From NCBI GenBank assembly GCA_003427395.1, contig BFEA01000024.1:1641687-1690319 (forward strand): a stretch of DNA of 48,633 bases, read 5' to 3'. The first letter of the stretch is position 1; every line of letters starts with the position of its first letter. Source of the stretch: Chara braunii. Its lineage: Eukaryota > Streptophyta > Charophyceae > Charales > Characeae. The notes beneath the pieces were generated by a model. The model had not been told where the DNA came from. It worked only from the letters and a program-made list of their open reading frames with translations, and did no database searches. Both the position numbers and the translations under genes were made by a program. This document shows, in pieces, positions 1 through 10,420 of the stretch.

Positions 1-46
1 AGAGAGAGAGAGAGAGAGAGCACGATGAGCACCAAGGAGAGGACGT

Positions 47-91
<45 letters not shown>

Positions 92-120
92 ACGATGAGC
101 ACCAAGGAGAGGACGTCGAG
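1..120. repeat. AG microsatellite with duplicated 30-bp unit
   Basis: (AG)n runs at 1-20 and 50-90 are each followed by the same 30-bp segment (21-50 and 91-120, beginning CACGATGAGCACCAAGG). The window therefore starts inside a compound tandem repeat, typical of a scaffold end where assembly stopped in a microsatellite. Confidence 0.9.
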
Positions 121-210
121 CAGGAAAAGTCCGAGCATCCACGATGAGCACTGACCACCAAATCGAAAACAAGGATCCACGATGATCACCGACCACCAAA
201 GAGAGAGCAC

Positions 211-213
<3 letters not shown>

Positions 214-288
<75 letters not shown>
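214..288. repeat. (AG)n microsatellite
   Basis: About 37 uninterrupted AG dinucleotides. Open frames crossing it are Arg-Glu or Leu-Ser runs and are not genes. Short CACGATGA/GAGCAC phrases on its left (150-210) echo the 30-bp unit at the window start. Confidence 0.95.
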
Positions 289-289
<1 letters not shown>

Positions 290-426
290 CACCAAGCACC
301 GACGCACCCACGCAGAGCACGCATGCGCGCACCGTCCACGGAGCACATACACGCGCACACGTTGATAGGGAGACGAAAGTGACGGGCGATTGAAGAAGTG
401 GCCGTGGGCGGCAACAACATTGCGCG

Positions 427-660
427 AGGGCGATTGGAGGGGTGGGCCGGCAACAAAAAAAGGGGCGTGAGGGCGATTGGAGGCGTGGCTGGCAACACCG
501 AAGTGGGTGGCCGGGGCAACAAAAGCAAACGGGTGGGCGATTCGACCAACAGGCGACCTTGGAGGAGTGGGCGGGGCGGGCCACTATTACGGGCGGACGG
601 GCGGGCGGGCGGATGATTGAAGGGGTAGGCAGCAGACGATTGGAGGGGTGGGCAGACCAG
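427..660. repeat. G-rich degenerate direct repeat
   Basis: The phrase GCGATTGGAGGGGTGGGC recurs with changes near 430, 473 and 635, mostly followed by GGCAACA-like sequence. The first two copies are about 43 bp apart. Strong G/C strand bias (G-rich on +). No coding signal. Confidence 0.6.
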
Positions 661-680
661 CAATTCGACGCCTCCGGTAG

Positions 681-824
681 CGACATCGCACGACCCGAAT
701 CGCAGGCCGGTAACGCACCGCGAACGACCCAGATAGCAGGCCGATCAAAAAACTTTATGATCGGCCTGCGATCTGGGTTGTCCGTGGCGCGTTACCGGCC
801 TCCGATTCAGGCCGTGAGATATGA
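681..824. repeat. long imperfect inverted repeat (foldback)
   Basis: Left arm about 681-747 and right arm about 758-824 are reverse complements with scattered mismatches; the tightest part is CAGGCCGGTAACG against CGTTACCGGCCTC, and CCGATCA against TGATCGG next to a 10-nt loop. A transcript would fold into a hairpin of about 65 bp. It could be a foldback MITE or a small-RNA-like inverted duplication; no target-site duplication is obvious. Confidence 0.8.
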
Positions 825-934
825 CGTTTAGCAGTTCTTATAGTAGGTGTAGATGTGAAAGTCAGATGCATCTGGCCAAAGCTCTTCTCCAGATACGTTG
901 TCGGGCGCATCGGTCCGGCACCGCACCAGGGCAG

Positions 935-1345
935 CGCGGGACCCTCTCGGCCGCGTCACGCAGGAGTTGGTTTAAATCCTTCGTCGTGAATATGCATGGA
1001 GCTTCCGCAAGCCGCTCCGGCCGAGTGCGCCAGCCATACCTCCCGCGAGCCCCTACGACAGGATAGGGCCTACGCGAGGCACGACTTACCTCCACCTTAC
1101 GGGAGTTGTCACCTCCCTTCGGTGGGCGTATCCCCGCCGAGCTACCAGTCCGCAATACGAAAGTTAATCAGTTGCAATCACAGAGGTGGACCAGCCGAGG
1201 GCGTTTCTCGTTCGCTGTAGCATAGGGGGTACGCGTGGTAATACGCCTCTATCGGACCCGCATGCGAGCCGACATCTTGGGGGGCTGAGGTCCCAAGCGC
1301 GACTTGTCGTCGGTCGACTAGGACGCATCCCACACACCACGCGCA
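935..1345 (+). repeat. conserved block 1 of the large repeat (copy A)
   Basis: Starts near GACCCTCTCGGCCGCGTCACGC and ends near GTCGGTCGACTAGGACGC. The same succession of short conserved phrases (GCGTCACGCAGGA, CCCTACGACAGGAT, GTGGGCGTATCC, GAGCTAC, GAGGTGGA) appears at 24335-24755 (-), 26100-26525 (-) and 32728-33110 (+). Reading frames are not shared between copies, so the conservation is not protein-level. It could be part of an LTR or a structured RNA. Confidence 0.7.
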
Positions 1346-2382
1346 CACCACTTTACAAATGCAAAAATAAAACGTAAAATGCACACACATGCACACGAAA
1401 TGACACAACACAAACAACGCGACAACGCTCCTAGTCCCTTCAATAGCCATCCCATAACTCTTCGATGCGGAAATTGAATAGGCATCGCGCGCAAGACTTA
1501 GTATAAAACCGCGCGGACGCAGGGCTAGCTCATATCGACTCGCAATGCAAGCGTACGCAGGCGGTCGTAGTGATGGCGTACTATGTAGCACCCATGTTCA
1601 GGCGGTCCTCGTTAACCTCGAGGGTCGCATTCAACACTCAAGTGTCGTCTGACACGCACCTTGAGGGCTAATCTCTCGACGCTGGACAACCGCCATGCGC
1701 GGTTGAAGACCACACACCCTTTTTTGCACCCTGTGCAGAGTGAGTGGTACACAGGTCCATACCTGTGGTGACAGTTGTTTCTTACTGCCTTGGAGATGAG
1801 CCCCACTCCAGGCCTGGACAAAAGTCAAGGGGTTTGACTTTGACGGCCGCAACGGACTACAATGTCCAAACATAAAAATCTAAAAAGCAAAGAATAACAG
1901 AGGGTCTTTCTTCTCTCTCAACCCATAATTTGGCTGACCCTTTGCGCACGATCACAGTAAGCCGCGCGCATCCCCAAGGCACATATAAAAATATACATAA
2001 AGTTTATTTATATAGGACGCTCACTCCTCACATTCACAGTGGGACTCCTCTCAACCATATATATGTGCGATCACAGGCAACCACATCTAGAATCCGAACC
2101 CCAAATATACCTGCAATCACATCAAAGATCCAACAAAGTCCACGCACTACACGGGGTCAACTTCAATCATTCTTTATGCTCATACCCCCTGCTTTAGCCA
2201 TACAAGCCTCACTCTTGTGCAACTCCCCAAAATAAATACTCAGTACTTTAGTTAAATGACCATTCAATAAAGTCCGGGTGAAAACACAATGAAACAATTC
2301 AAACCACAAGGCTAAAACCTTTAGGTTGAGTGACAAGAGTGGGTTGGAGTTGAATCGCAGACCGACGAATCGGCAACCGACC

Positions 2383-2399
2383 TGTTATCAATGATAACA
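2383..2399. repeat. conserved palindrome TGTTATCAATGATAACA
   Basis: Near-perfect palindrome (extends to CTG...CAG). Copy B has the reverse complement at 23306-23325. Copy C has TGCTATTAATTGATAGCA near 34164, where a T/A pair became C/G on both arms, so pairing is kept. Confidence 0.7.
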
Positions 2400-2689
2400 G
2401 AAGATGATCCTTGTAGGATCAAGTTGAATCTAGTCCAAGTCCTGAATCAATCGATCCAGAAGACCTGTAACACAAGACAAAGAATCCCCAAGCGAAAAAC
2501 ATAAGTATATGGAGAATACAACTACATAACACATTCTCACCCAAGATCCTTCTAATTGACTAAGCCTAAATCTACCTTTAAGCAATGCCCAAAGCAAAGG
2601 TAGACTCTGGCATAATCTCCCCTATACATAGTGGATCGCTAGAATCGCCACCTGTCAAAATATAGTCTATCTCCTTTAAACTAAGAAAA

Positions 2690-2960
2690 GTTTGGCAGCA
2701 CTTCCCGTAGAAAAAATGTCTTTTCAGAATTTATATCAGCCCAAATATGAAACCAAAAATAGTCTTTCACTTTCCAAAGTCCAATTTTGTCTAACTCCCT
2801 TAATCAACAAAAATTTGGGCAGCACTCCCTTTAAAAAAGGGGACTTTCCAGATTTTTACTAAGTCATATACAAACTTTAGACAAGTTGAACCTTAACAAG
2901 TCAAAATTTGACTATCTCCTTGAATTTGCAGAAATTTCGCCAGTGCTTTCCGTAGAGAGT
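2690..2960 (+). repeat. three GCAGCACTTCCC motifs spaced ~121 bp (copy A)
   Basis: GGCAGCACTTCCCGTAG (about 2694), GGCAGCACTCCCTTTAA (about 2816) and GCCAGTGCTTTCCGTAG (about 2938) are each preceded by a run of A/T ending in TTTGG or TTTCG. Mirror copies at 22748-23010, looser ones at 34466-34812, and a related four-unit set at 16921-17301. Confidence 0.65.
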
Positions 2961-3267
2961 AACTTCCCAAGATTTATACAAAGCCAAGTACAACAAAAAG
3001 TCCCAGAAAATGTGAAAATTGACCTAAGTAAAAATACTCAGCTAAAAATATGCAAGATCAGAGTTAACTCCTATTGCTCTAACACGTGGCGAACCTCTAA
3101 AGCAACTACCTGTCAAGCTGAAACTCAAACCAAGTAGCAGCCTCACTCAGTCACATGCAGGCCAAACCACAAGGTAAGTACTCTCAGCATCACAAGTCAA
3201 CCTGAACAAACAATAGTTCATGATCTTTCAATGATTTAACCCTTTGTGCCCAACTTACATAAGGCAT

Positions 3268-4220
3268 AAGGTCAGGACACCCAAACTTATGGAATGAACC
3301 TTTACCTTAGCCAGGCCTAAAGTCGGGACACCCAAACTTATGGAATGAGCCCAACTTGGCCAAAGTACACACAAACATAGGGCACAACTACTTTTCTCTT
3401 CTTTGGGCACATGAATAGGCCATCCTAGTCACCCTGAACTGTTTGAGTAGCCAAGTTGTATATATCTCTCTGAACTTTAATCTTCAAGGTGGGCGTAGGA
3501 CTGAGCCATTCGTCTTAGAAACAATGCTCAGCCGACCCAAGTTACCTTCAATTATATTCTTAATTGTACTCTCTTCAATTTACGATAAGCTATAGTCAGA
3601 CCATCCAATCTTATGGAACCCGTGTCTGACTAACCTGTTTTTAATAGAATAGTAATAATAATATAGTCAAATTATAACCTTTTGGGTTCCAGCATGTGCG
3701 AGGCGTTGGGCCAGACCATCCAATCTTATGGAACATGTCTGGTCCTTCGTCAGGTTCATTTCTCTCTGATCCATCTGTGAGCGGCATGAGTCCAAGGCCA
3801 TCCAATCTTATGGAACATGCCCCGCCCCCAGCCAAAGTTACTCCCTCAGAACAAAAACAGGAAGAGGCTGGGTCATCCAATCTTATGGAACTTGCTCAGA
3901 CCTCCTCGCTCAGAAACTAATGAAACAGAGTAAAATCCAACTAAACAAGGCAACCAAGCCATCCAATCTTATGAAACATGCTTGGCTCCTGAAAGTCGAT
4001 TACAGTCAAACGCTCGCAAGTCAGAGCAGTCAGGCCACGTAAACTTATAGAGCGGCCCAACCCTTCATTCAAACCCACAGCACTAGGTCTCCCCAAACTT
4101 ATGGGGACATCCCAACCTCCAGAGCAATCAGACCACCTAAACTTATAGAACGGTCTGACGCTCCACACAATTCAAAATAAACATAGGCACTGGGTCTCCC
4201 CAAACTTATGGGGACCTCCT
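3268..4220 (+). repeat. array of ~12 hairpin units with conserved core and pairing arms (copy A)
   Basis: Units contain CATCCAATCTTATGGAAC or variants CCCAAACTTATGGAATG, CCTAAACTTATAGAAC, CCCCAAACTTATGGGGAC; one unit (3501-3531) carries CATTCGTCTTAGAAACAATG, the core typical of copy B. Spacing is irregular, about 45-150 bp. The sequences on either side of each core pair: TAGTCAGAC / GTCTGACTA (3593-3601, 3624-3632), GGGCCAGAC / GTCTGGTCC (3708-3716, 3737-3745, one G-U), CCAAGC / GCTTGG (3954-3959, 3980-3985), TCAGACC / GGTCTGA plus GAGC / GCTC (4128-4134, 4152-4158), AAGTCGGG / CCCAACTT (3320-3327, 3350-3357, one G-U), CTGAG / CTCAG (3501-3505, 3527-3531). Three units (3798, 3875, 4033) pair only weakly. 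Confidence 0.8.
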
Positions 4221-4493
4221 TACCCTGATAACCGAGTCAAACCTCACGCAAACTGTTTTCCATCCTGCCCTTTCCTAGATGCAATCTCTTTTAACGATCT
4301 GCTCTCAGGCAACCAACAAAACTGAAACTGAGGTTGCACTCACATTCCTTTACTTAGTCTGATTCAGAGTCCCGAAAGTCAAACAGAAATCAGAGTAGGG
4401 CTGCACTCCATATATTCAGTCAACGATGCCATGGGTAATACAGATAGGGGGTATAATCTAGGTTTATAGAGGGGAAAGCAATGGTTACCTTAC

Positions 4494-4560
4494 AATTCCC
4501 TGCCTCCAGAACTCCTCCTGAGTTCCGGCAGAGCTCCCGCAATCGGTGGGGCGAACCTCC
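4494..4560 (+). repeat. block 2 junction of the large repeat (copy A)
   Basis: TTCCCTGCCTCCAGAACTCC followed by GGCAGAGCTCCCGCAATCGG. On the minus strand it reads as a purine-rich GTTCTGGAGGCAGGGAA. Found in every copy: 21535-21598 (-), 36083-36135 (+) and twice at 10421-10575 (-). It always flanks the hairpin array on the same side. A polypurine-tract or primer-site role is only a guess. Confidence 0.65.
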
Positions 4561-7500
4561 CACAGAGGCCTCGACGCGGATTACGGGTTGCAATCCCGCC
4601 TGCCGCCTTCTGCTCAGAACCAGTAGACTAGACTTCGAGTAAGAAGGACAGAAGGAGAATAGTCTAGTCTCTCAAATACAAGAGGGGTGCTCTCGGACTC
4701 GCAGGAGAGGGCCTTGATACCTTCGATCGCTTGAGGGTCTCGCAATGGTGGCCGAATGATGCAGCAGCCTGGTCAACGCCGAAGTCAAACTGTCGAAGCT
4801 AGTTCTATGACGAACCTTCAATTCGCAGCAATACACCCCCTTCGCCGCTAGTCCTTACCGCGGTCTGGCCACACTCTCAGGCCGCCATACCCCCCCCTTT
4901 TTTTAGAACGCACTACCCTACCCAAAAGGGCTATGTCCAAATACAGCATGCGCCCTCGCCTTGATTCTAGATACCAACCAGATGCGGCTGTCTCCGCTGA
5001 GGACTCTGGGGACAACAAGGATCCCAGCGCCGCCCATCAGGCACATAGTATTCGCAACAAAACGCACCGCGCGTACCGCAACTTCTTTAACGAGACACAG
5101 CAAGCCGTACCCAGCAGTCAATCAGCCATACACAGCAAGGTTCAGCAGCAGCTTGTAACAGTCTGCAGCGGTATGCATCAGTCGGTAGCAGCTCCAGCCG
5201 GGTACTCAGCAAAAGACATAGTAACAATGTCCCCTGCAGAACAATAACAGCCTAACTGGCCGCAGTCTTGCCTGCCGCCATGATAGCCCGACCTTGAGCT
5301 AGCAACCAGCGGTAGCTTCCAAGGTACGGGCGGACGATGAGTACGCAGATCACCGCCGCATGCAGATGTGTTTCCGCAGTCAGCGTTCGCGTAGGGCTTA
5401 GAATCCGATCTGGTACAGCAACATAATTCCCAGTGCCCCCGCTCCTACCTACAGCTATCCTAAAAGGTGAAAGTACTTGGCACCTATCACGGCCAGGTTC
5501 CACTGCACATCAACAAAACGAACAGGTAAGCATCACCTCTCTTTAGCTCAGCCGGTAGGCTACACAGTATAGTGGCCAACAGGTAATTCTCCACCTTTCC
5601 GGTTTTCCTCACAGTATCCCGCTGATGGGATCGAGCAATGCGCCAGCCAACCGGTGAACCCCCAACCTCGCTGTCGTTGGTTCCCACCACGCACCTCCAT
5701 TCTTAAGCCGTACGCACCTGGCCCCGCCCATTGACCAGGTCAGGGCGCAACATACATTGGAGCTCGTCGTCCGGCTCACCCCGCATGGCTGGCTCGTCAG
5801 GTAAGTTGCTCTCCAAGTCTCTTTACTCTCTCTGTCTACCCTCGTCCTTTACTACTCCTCCCTCCTCCCCCATAGCTCCACGCAGCCCCTTCTTCATCTA
5901 GCTATTAATTTACTAACCCATTGCAAGGACTAATTTCACAATCTAACTCGCGGTACCTAAAAACATAGTTTACGACTTTATTTCGCTCAATTTCGTTAAG
6001 AATCGAGCGAAATATGGCTTTCTTTTATTTCTGTCATAGCCTTCTTCCACCATCTCCGCGCAGTACATTTTTCTCGTACCCCCAATCCTGCTCACTCTTC
6101 CCTGAAACTGCCCTTACTATGCAAATCGCCCGGGGTCAAAACCCCGGAATCGCGTCTTAAGCCGCTGAAATACACCAAAGATTAAGCGAGGTAGCACTTC
6201 CTGCCTCCACCATCTCTTCTCCTCTACCACGACCATCTCCGATTCTACTCCAAACGCAACTGGCGCACTACCGGGCCAGGTTCATTTCGCTGCCCCCCTT
6301 TTGTGCCCGTCACTCCTCTGTGCCTCGCTCGCTGCTGCTGCTGTTCACATAGTGCCCGTCTCCCTCACTGTGTGCATCTGGCCCCAATACCCGTCCTGGT
6401 TCATCCTCTCCCCCTAGCAGCCCGTTTCTCACCTACAATGCTCCGCTTTTCCTACTTCGTCCCTGCCTGCGCTCGCTTTGGTCTCTGCGATCGTCCCCCT
6501 CGGTTCTTCAGAACACTGGGCCGACCGTAGCAGCCTTCGGCTCAGTGCTCGTCGCTGCTGCTAACGCCCAACAACGCAGCGACTTACTCGACAGCTCACG
6601 CTCCCGAGGGAAACTGCCGGGGGAGTCGGCTATCAGCCGGTCCTAAGCCTTTCGCCCCCACGCCCGAGTCCGACGAACGGTGAGCCCGCCTGGTATCGTT
6701 ACCAACCCGCAACCGCCTCCTCCAGGCAGCTTTTTCCCCGGCTGAGCCCGCCACCACTTCGGACCTCCAATAGCCAGATCCCACCGGGACGGCCAGTCAC
6801 CGCACAGCCTACTACAATCCTTGCACGGGCCTTGGTGAACCGGCCCCGTGCAATTCTCGACGATAGTAGCTAGGGCCGACATGTTCCCTCGCTGGAGGCT
6901 TGGGCACGGGTGTCGCTACTACGGGGTAGCTTCGGCGCAGTCACGAAAAAAGTTTGTAATTGCACTTCAAACAATCCCGTGAATTCCACACATTCCATGC
7001 GACCCCACCGCAGTTTCACGTCCCCGGACGGGACGCGATAAATAAAACAGAAAAATAAAATAAAATAGCAGCAGTGTCGGGGAACAGCAGGGCTGCTGGC
7101 ACCTTGCCAGCCCTGCGGATCGGGCCCGCTGCCGTGCCCGCAACCAAAACCGAGGGGGATAGACCTGGCGGCCCTTAACCCCATCGGTTCCTTCCACGAC
7201 GCTCCGCTACAGTTGCTACGCCGACGCCCGCTGGCCTCGATCCCCGAACCTCCGTATTGTCGACCCAATGTCGTAACCTACAGGGCTAAGCCCAAGCCTG
7301 AGACAACCATGCCCAAAACTCAATATAAAGTGGTAGCCCGCGGTACCCAGGGCTTAAAACCCACCCTGTGCTATTCCCTAGCCTGCGCCTACACACGCGG
7401 TCGTCAAGAACCCGCGCCGGCCTACCGACCATGCCGCGGCTACCCCTACTTAGTCGCATGGCTAATCTCGACAACGCTCCAATTCTCTCCATTTAGTCTC
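4560..7500 (+). other. distal part of copy A, no gene seen
   Basis: GC-richer, pyrimidine-biased sequence with many short hairpins, e.g. CCGGGGTCAAAACCCCGG at about 6131 and a stem CAGGGCTG...CAGCCCTG near 7088-7116. Open frames here (up to 132 codons) are unsupported, overlap on both strands and match no family I recognise. Confidence 0.5.
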
Positions 7501-7833
7501 ATCCATCAGGTCCCATCATCTGGATTGACATAGGTCGGTATATGCTCACTGAGTCGTCAATCGTACTAAACAGAAAAAAGGAAAAAAGTATTCATAAATC
7601 CAGATTTAATCAAGAATAAATAATATTTATAATAACACAAAATGGTCGGCGTCCGGGCCGGCTTCACAATCATGATCAAAGAGAGGAAATCACGCGCGCA
7701 TTAAATCTGCGCGTCCACGCACCCCCTACTCCTGGACACTATAGTCAAACCTTTAGTTAGCAAACCTCCGCGACTCGTGCTGCCTTCCCAAAAATTCTGA
7801 ATCGACACAAACCTCAGTCAGCTGCAAAACCCA

Positions 7834-7863
7834 GTGCGGATACCCTTGTAAAGGTATTCGCAC
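7834..7863. repeat. ATACCC stem-loop, locus 1
   Basis: GTGCG G ATACCC TTGTAAA GGTAT T CGCAC: inner ATACC/GGTAT and outer GTGCG/CGCAC both pair. The reverse strand carries the flanks seen at the other three loci (GTTGTCGG before, GGGTTTTGCAG after). Confidence 0.75.
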
Positions 7864-7869
7864 CGACAA

Positions 7870-9570
7870 CGTGATGGTGAAACGAAGGAAGATTAAGCTA
7901 GCTATCATGATTAACTGAGTAATGCTAAACTATTTTTGTACTGAACTGATAAACGTTCAATTAGGTGCATCTGGACTCAACCAGGTGCAAATATCAGTAC
8001 GTTGAGGGAAATAGATTAGTTTTGCGTGACAGGTGTTCCGAGGGAGGAAAGAATAACTAAAAAGAAGTAAGTGAAGTCGAGAGGAAGAGAGAGGAAAAGA
8101 AAGGATGAAGAAAGAAACAGGAGCACGAAAGGAGAAGAGGATACATATGAATCACGAAAGGAGAATGATTATTTCCCCTGAATAGAACCTCTCTTCCTTT
8201 TGATTGTACCTAACCTAAGTTTTAGTCTAAAAGAGCAAACACAAGGCAAGGCTGATAGTGAGTGAGTGAATACAAGCAAGCGCTGAAGAAAAATCAGCAA
8301 AAGCATAGAAAAGCAGAAGCATGCGCATGCGTGTGAACGATCTATGATAGTGAGCATCAGCGGACACAATGAGCGAAAACTGGAATATTAAGTGAAGTTA
8401 AGAGCGAAATAGCGAGGACATGTGAACAAACAGGGCATAAAGAGAAAGAGGGAGGGAGAAAGCAGCAGGAAGGGAAGGAGAAAGGTGTAACAAGTGGAAG
8501 ACGAAGGAAGCAAAAGCAACAACAACAAAACAACTATAGTCGTTCCCCTCGAATAATGTGCACCCTCATTTTGGTTGTACCTAACTTATAATGTAACTTT
8601 TATACATTCGTTATCATGATTAGATTGGAGGGGGGAAGAACAGACGAACCTGATCAAAGGAAGATAAACAAATAAGAAGGTGAGAAAAGAGGATAGGGAC
8701 GAAAGGTAGTATACTTACCTTATGAGATTCTTCTAACCGTGTGAAAACCACCTCACAACAGTCGATGAAGGCTGATGTGAGTTTTTGAAGATTATACACG
8801 AGTGACGAACAATCCATTAAGTTTAGACTTCATTACCTGTAGCTTCTCCAATCAAACTAAAAAGGTAAGTTATTTCTGTTTTTTTTTACCAACTTTAAAA
8901 TGTGACTAATGATATGAATCTGGGATTCCGATCATAAAGATCTTCCAGTAATTAGACCAAAAAACTTCAAGTATACACTAGCTTATTTTGCTTCTATTAT
9001 TTATTTCACTTTTGTTTACCTTTCTTTGCACTTACAAACTGTGCTTTTGGCTAACGGTTCGAAGTAGGTAATGAGGGAAACGAATACATGGTTTTACTTG
9101 TACTGAGTATAATCTACTTTAAGAAGTATGAGTGTGGACGTGCCCATTGAGCTCCTTGTGAAGGGAGTAACTAACATGCAACAACTTCTAGCAAATGTGA
9201 CATGCAAATGGTTTGTCGAACTGGATGTAGGGATATTTATTTGCGTCGAACTAATGAACTCACTGAAATGCAGCATCGAAGTTGTAATGAGCTTGACTTT
9301 TGTCTTCTTTCCACGTGACGGACGTGCACCAACCCGTTCGTAGCCATTGTCCGCTCATGTACGAAATCCTACTCTCCTTGGAATCTTTTTACCAAGCAGA
9401 TGTTGCGTAGGCCACCCATTCCGGATTAAACTCGAAACTACAACAGTCTGAATGAGGAAGGGGGATCACTAAAACAAAGAATTGAACATTTTGCAAATAG
9501 TTGCGCCTCCAAGCGAGGGAGAAGTCAATTATCTCAATTAATTCGCTCAAAGAATGCTGCAAAAGGTCAA
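7870..9570. other. intergenic, purine-rich; one direct repeat
   Basis: No gene seen. 8030-8540 is strongly A/G-rich on +. Two related phrases, CCCCTGAATAGAACCTCT...GATTGTACCTAACC (8174-8216) and CCCCTCGAATAATG...GGTTGTACCTAAC (8545-8585), form a diverged direct repeat about 370 bp apart. Confidence 0.5.
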
Positions 9571-9576
9571 AGGGGA

Positions 9577-9642
9577 AATTAACCTATGACCTCTTGGATG
9601 TTGGTTGCAAGACTAATCAACTGAGCTATGTCGCTCAATCAA
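9577..9642 (-). pseudogene. tRNA-like remnant or SINE head
   Basis: On the minus strand it reads GAGCGACATAGCTCAGTTG, a good internal A box (TAGCTCAGTTG), then about 35 nt later GGTTAATTTCC, a degenerate B box. The acceptor stem does not close, so this is not a working tRNA. Best taken as a decayed tRNA or the tRNA-derived head of a SINE. Confidence 0.4.
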
Positions 9643-9990
9643 GATTTTTTTTTTTTTTACTGCTATTATTATTTTACTACAAAACAACGTGGCAGAAGAA
9701 ATAAAAGTTTGTCTAGTCAATGAAATTGGGACTACAAGAATAATTAGGTAGAAAACGGGGGGGGGAGATAATGAGTGGAGTAAGGGATAAAGACCAGAAG
9801 GATAGGAAAGTTGCAAAGACGAAAGGGTAAAGGGGGTAGTGATTGAGAGGAAGGAAAAACAGAGAAAGAAAGAGAAAAATAAGAGGATATAAGGAGGAGA
9901 GAAGTCGTTTTGTGAGAGGAAAAAGGGGATTACCATGAAAGGTGTGCATGTTCTTTTAGTCTCTTACTCAATTTCATTGCATTGTCAGGG

Positions 9991-10071
9991 TATTATGATT
10001 ATTATTATTATCATTATTATTCCTTCCCTTATTACTAATTATTATTATTGTTATTATTATCATTATTAATA

Positions 10072-10123
<52 letters not shown>

Positions 10124-10167
10124 GTTGTTGTTGTTGTTGTTATTGTTATTATTTTATTATTATTTGA
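9991..10167. repeat. (ATT)n / (TTG)n microsatellite
   Basis: Imperfect then perfect trinucleotide repeat: ATT/TTA with interruptions, a pure block at about 10070-10122, a short TTG block, then TTA again. Confidence 0.95.
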
Positions 10168-10420
10168 TATTAAACACTAGGAAGAAGGGTCAGAGGTGGA
10201 AAATGTGAGGCAATGGAGAGAAGAAAGTCATCATGAGTTTTTGTTGATGCCCACCTCCTCCATCCTCCTTCATTCTCCCTTTGTTTAATCCAATCACATA
10301 TCAATGTTTTCAATTAAGGTATCTTTCACTTTGAAATCCTTGAGATAAATATTAGCGCTAAGGGATTTTCAGTTTCATACAAGCAATTGCTTAGACCACA
10401 CATATCTAATGAACATGGCA

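Larger units (their letters stand above)
830..7870 (+). mobile_element. large non-coding interspersed repeat, copy A (LARD-like)
   Basis: Collinear with the reverse complement of about 24785-17330 (copy B) and, more loosely, with 32725-36680 (copy C). Landmarks in order: block 1 (935-1345), palindrome TGTTATCAATGATAACA (2383-2399), three GGCAGCACTTCCC-type motifs about 121 bp apart (2695, 2817, 2938), hairpin array (3268-4220), purine-rich junction block 2 (4494-4560), a long distal part (4560-7500) and the ATACCC stem-loop (7834-7863). No reading frame resembles gag, protease, RT, integrase or a transposase. Size and lack of coding suggest a LARD-type derivative of a retrotransposon, but I could not identify paired long terminal repeats, a tRNA primer site or target duplications, so class and ends are approximate. 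Confidence 0.55.

Noticed and set aside
186-686. 166-codon minus-strand frame
   Set aside because: One half is Ser-Leu from the (AG)n microsatellite and the rest is the antisense of a G-rich repeat.
862-1345. rRNA-like or protein-coding origin for block 1
   Set aside because: No recognisable rRNA core motif, and frames are not shared among the four copies.
3268-4220. CRISPR-like array
   Set aside because: Cores vary, spacing is irregular (about 45-150 bp), the flanks are self-complementary arms rather than unrelated spacers, and the context is eukaryotic with no cas genes.
6131-6148. tRNA T-arm at CCGGGGTCAAAACCCCGG
   Set aside because: A simple hairpin without the TTCRANY loop or any other tRNA arm nearby.
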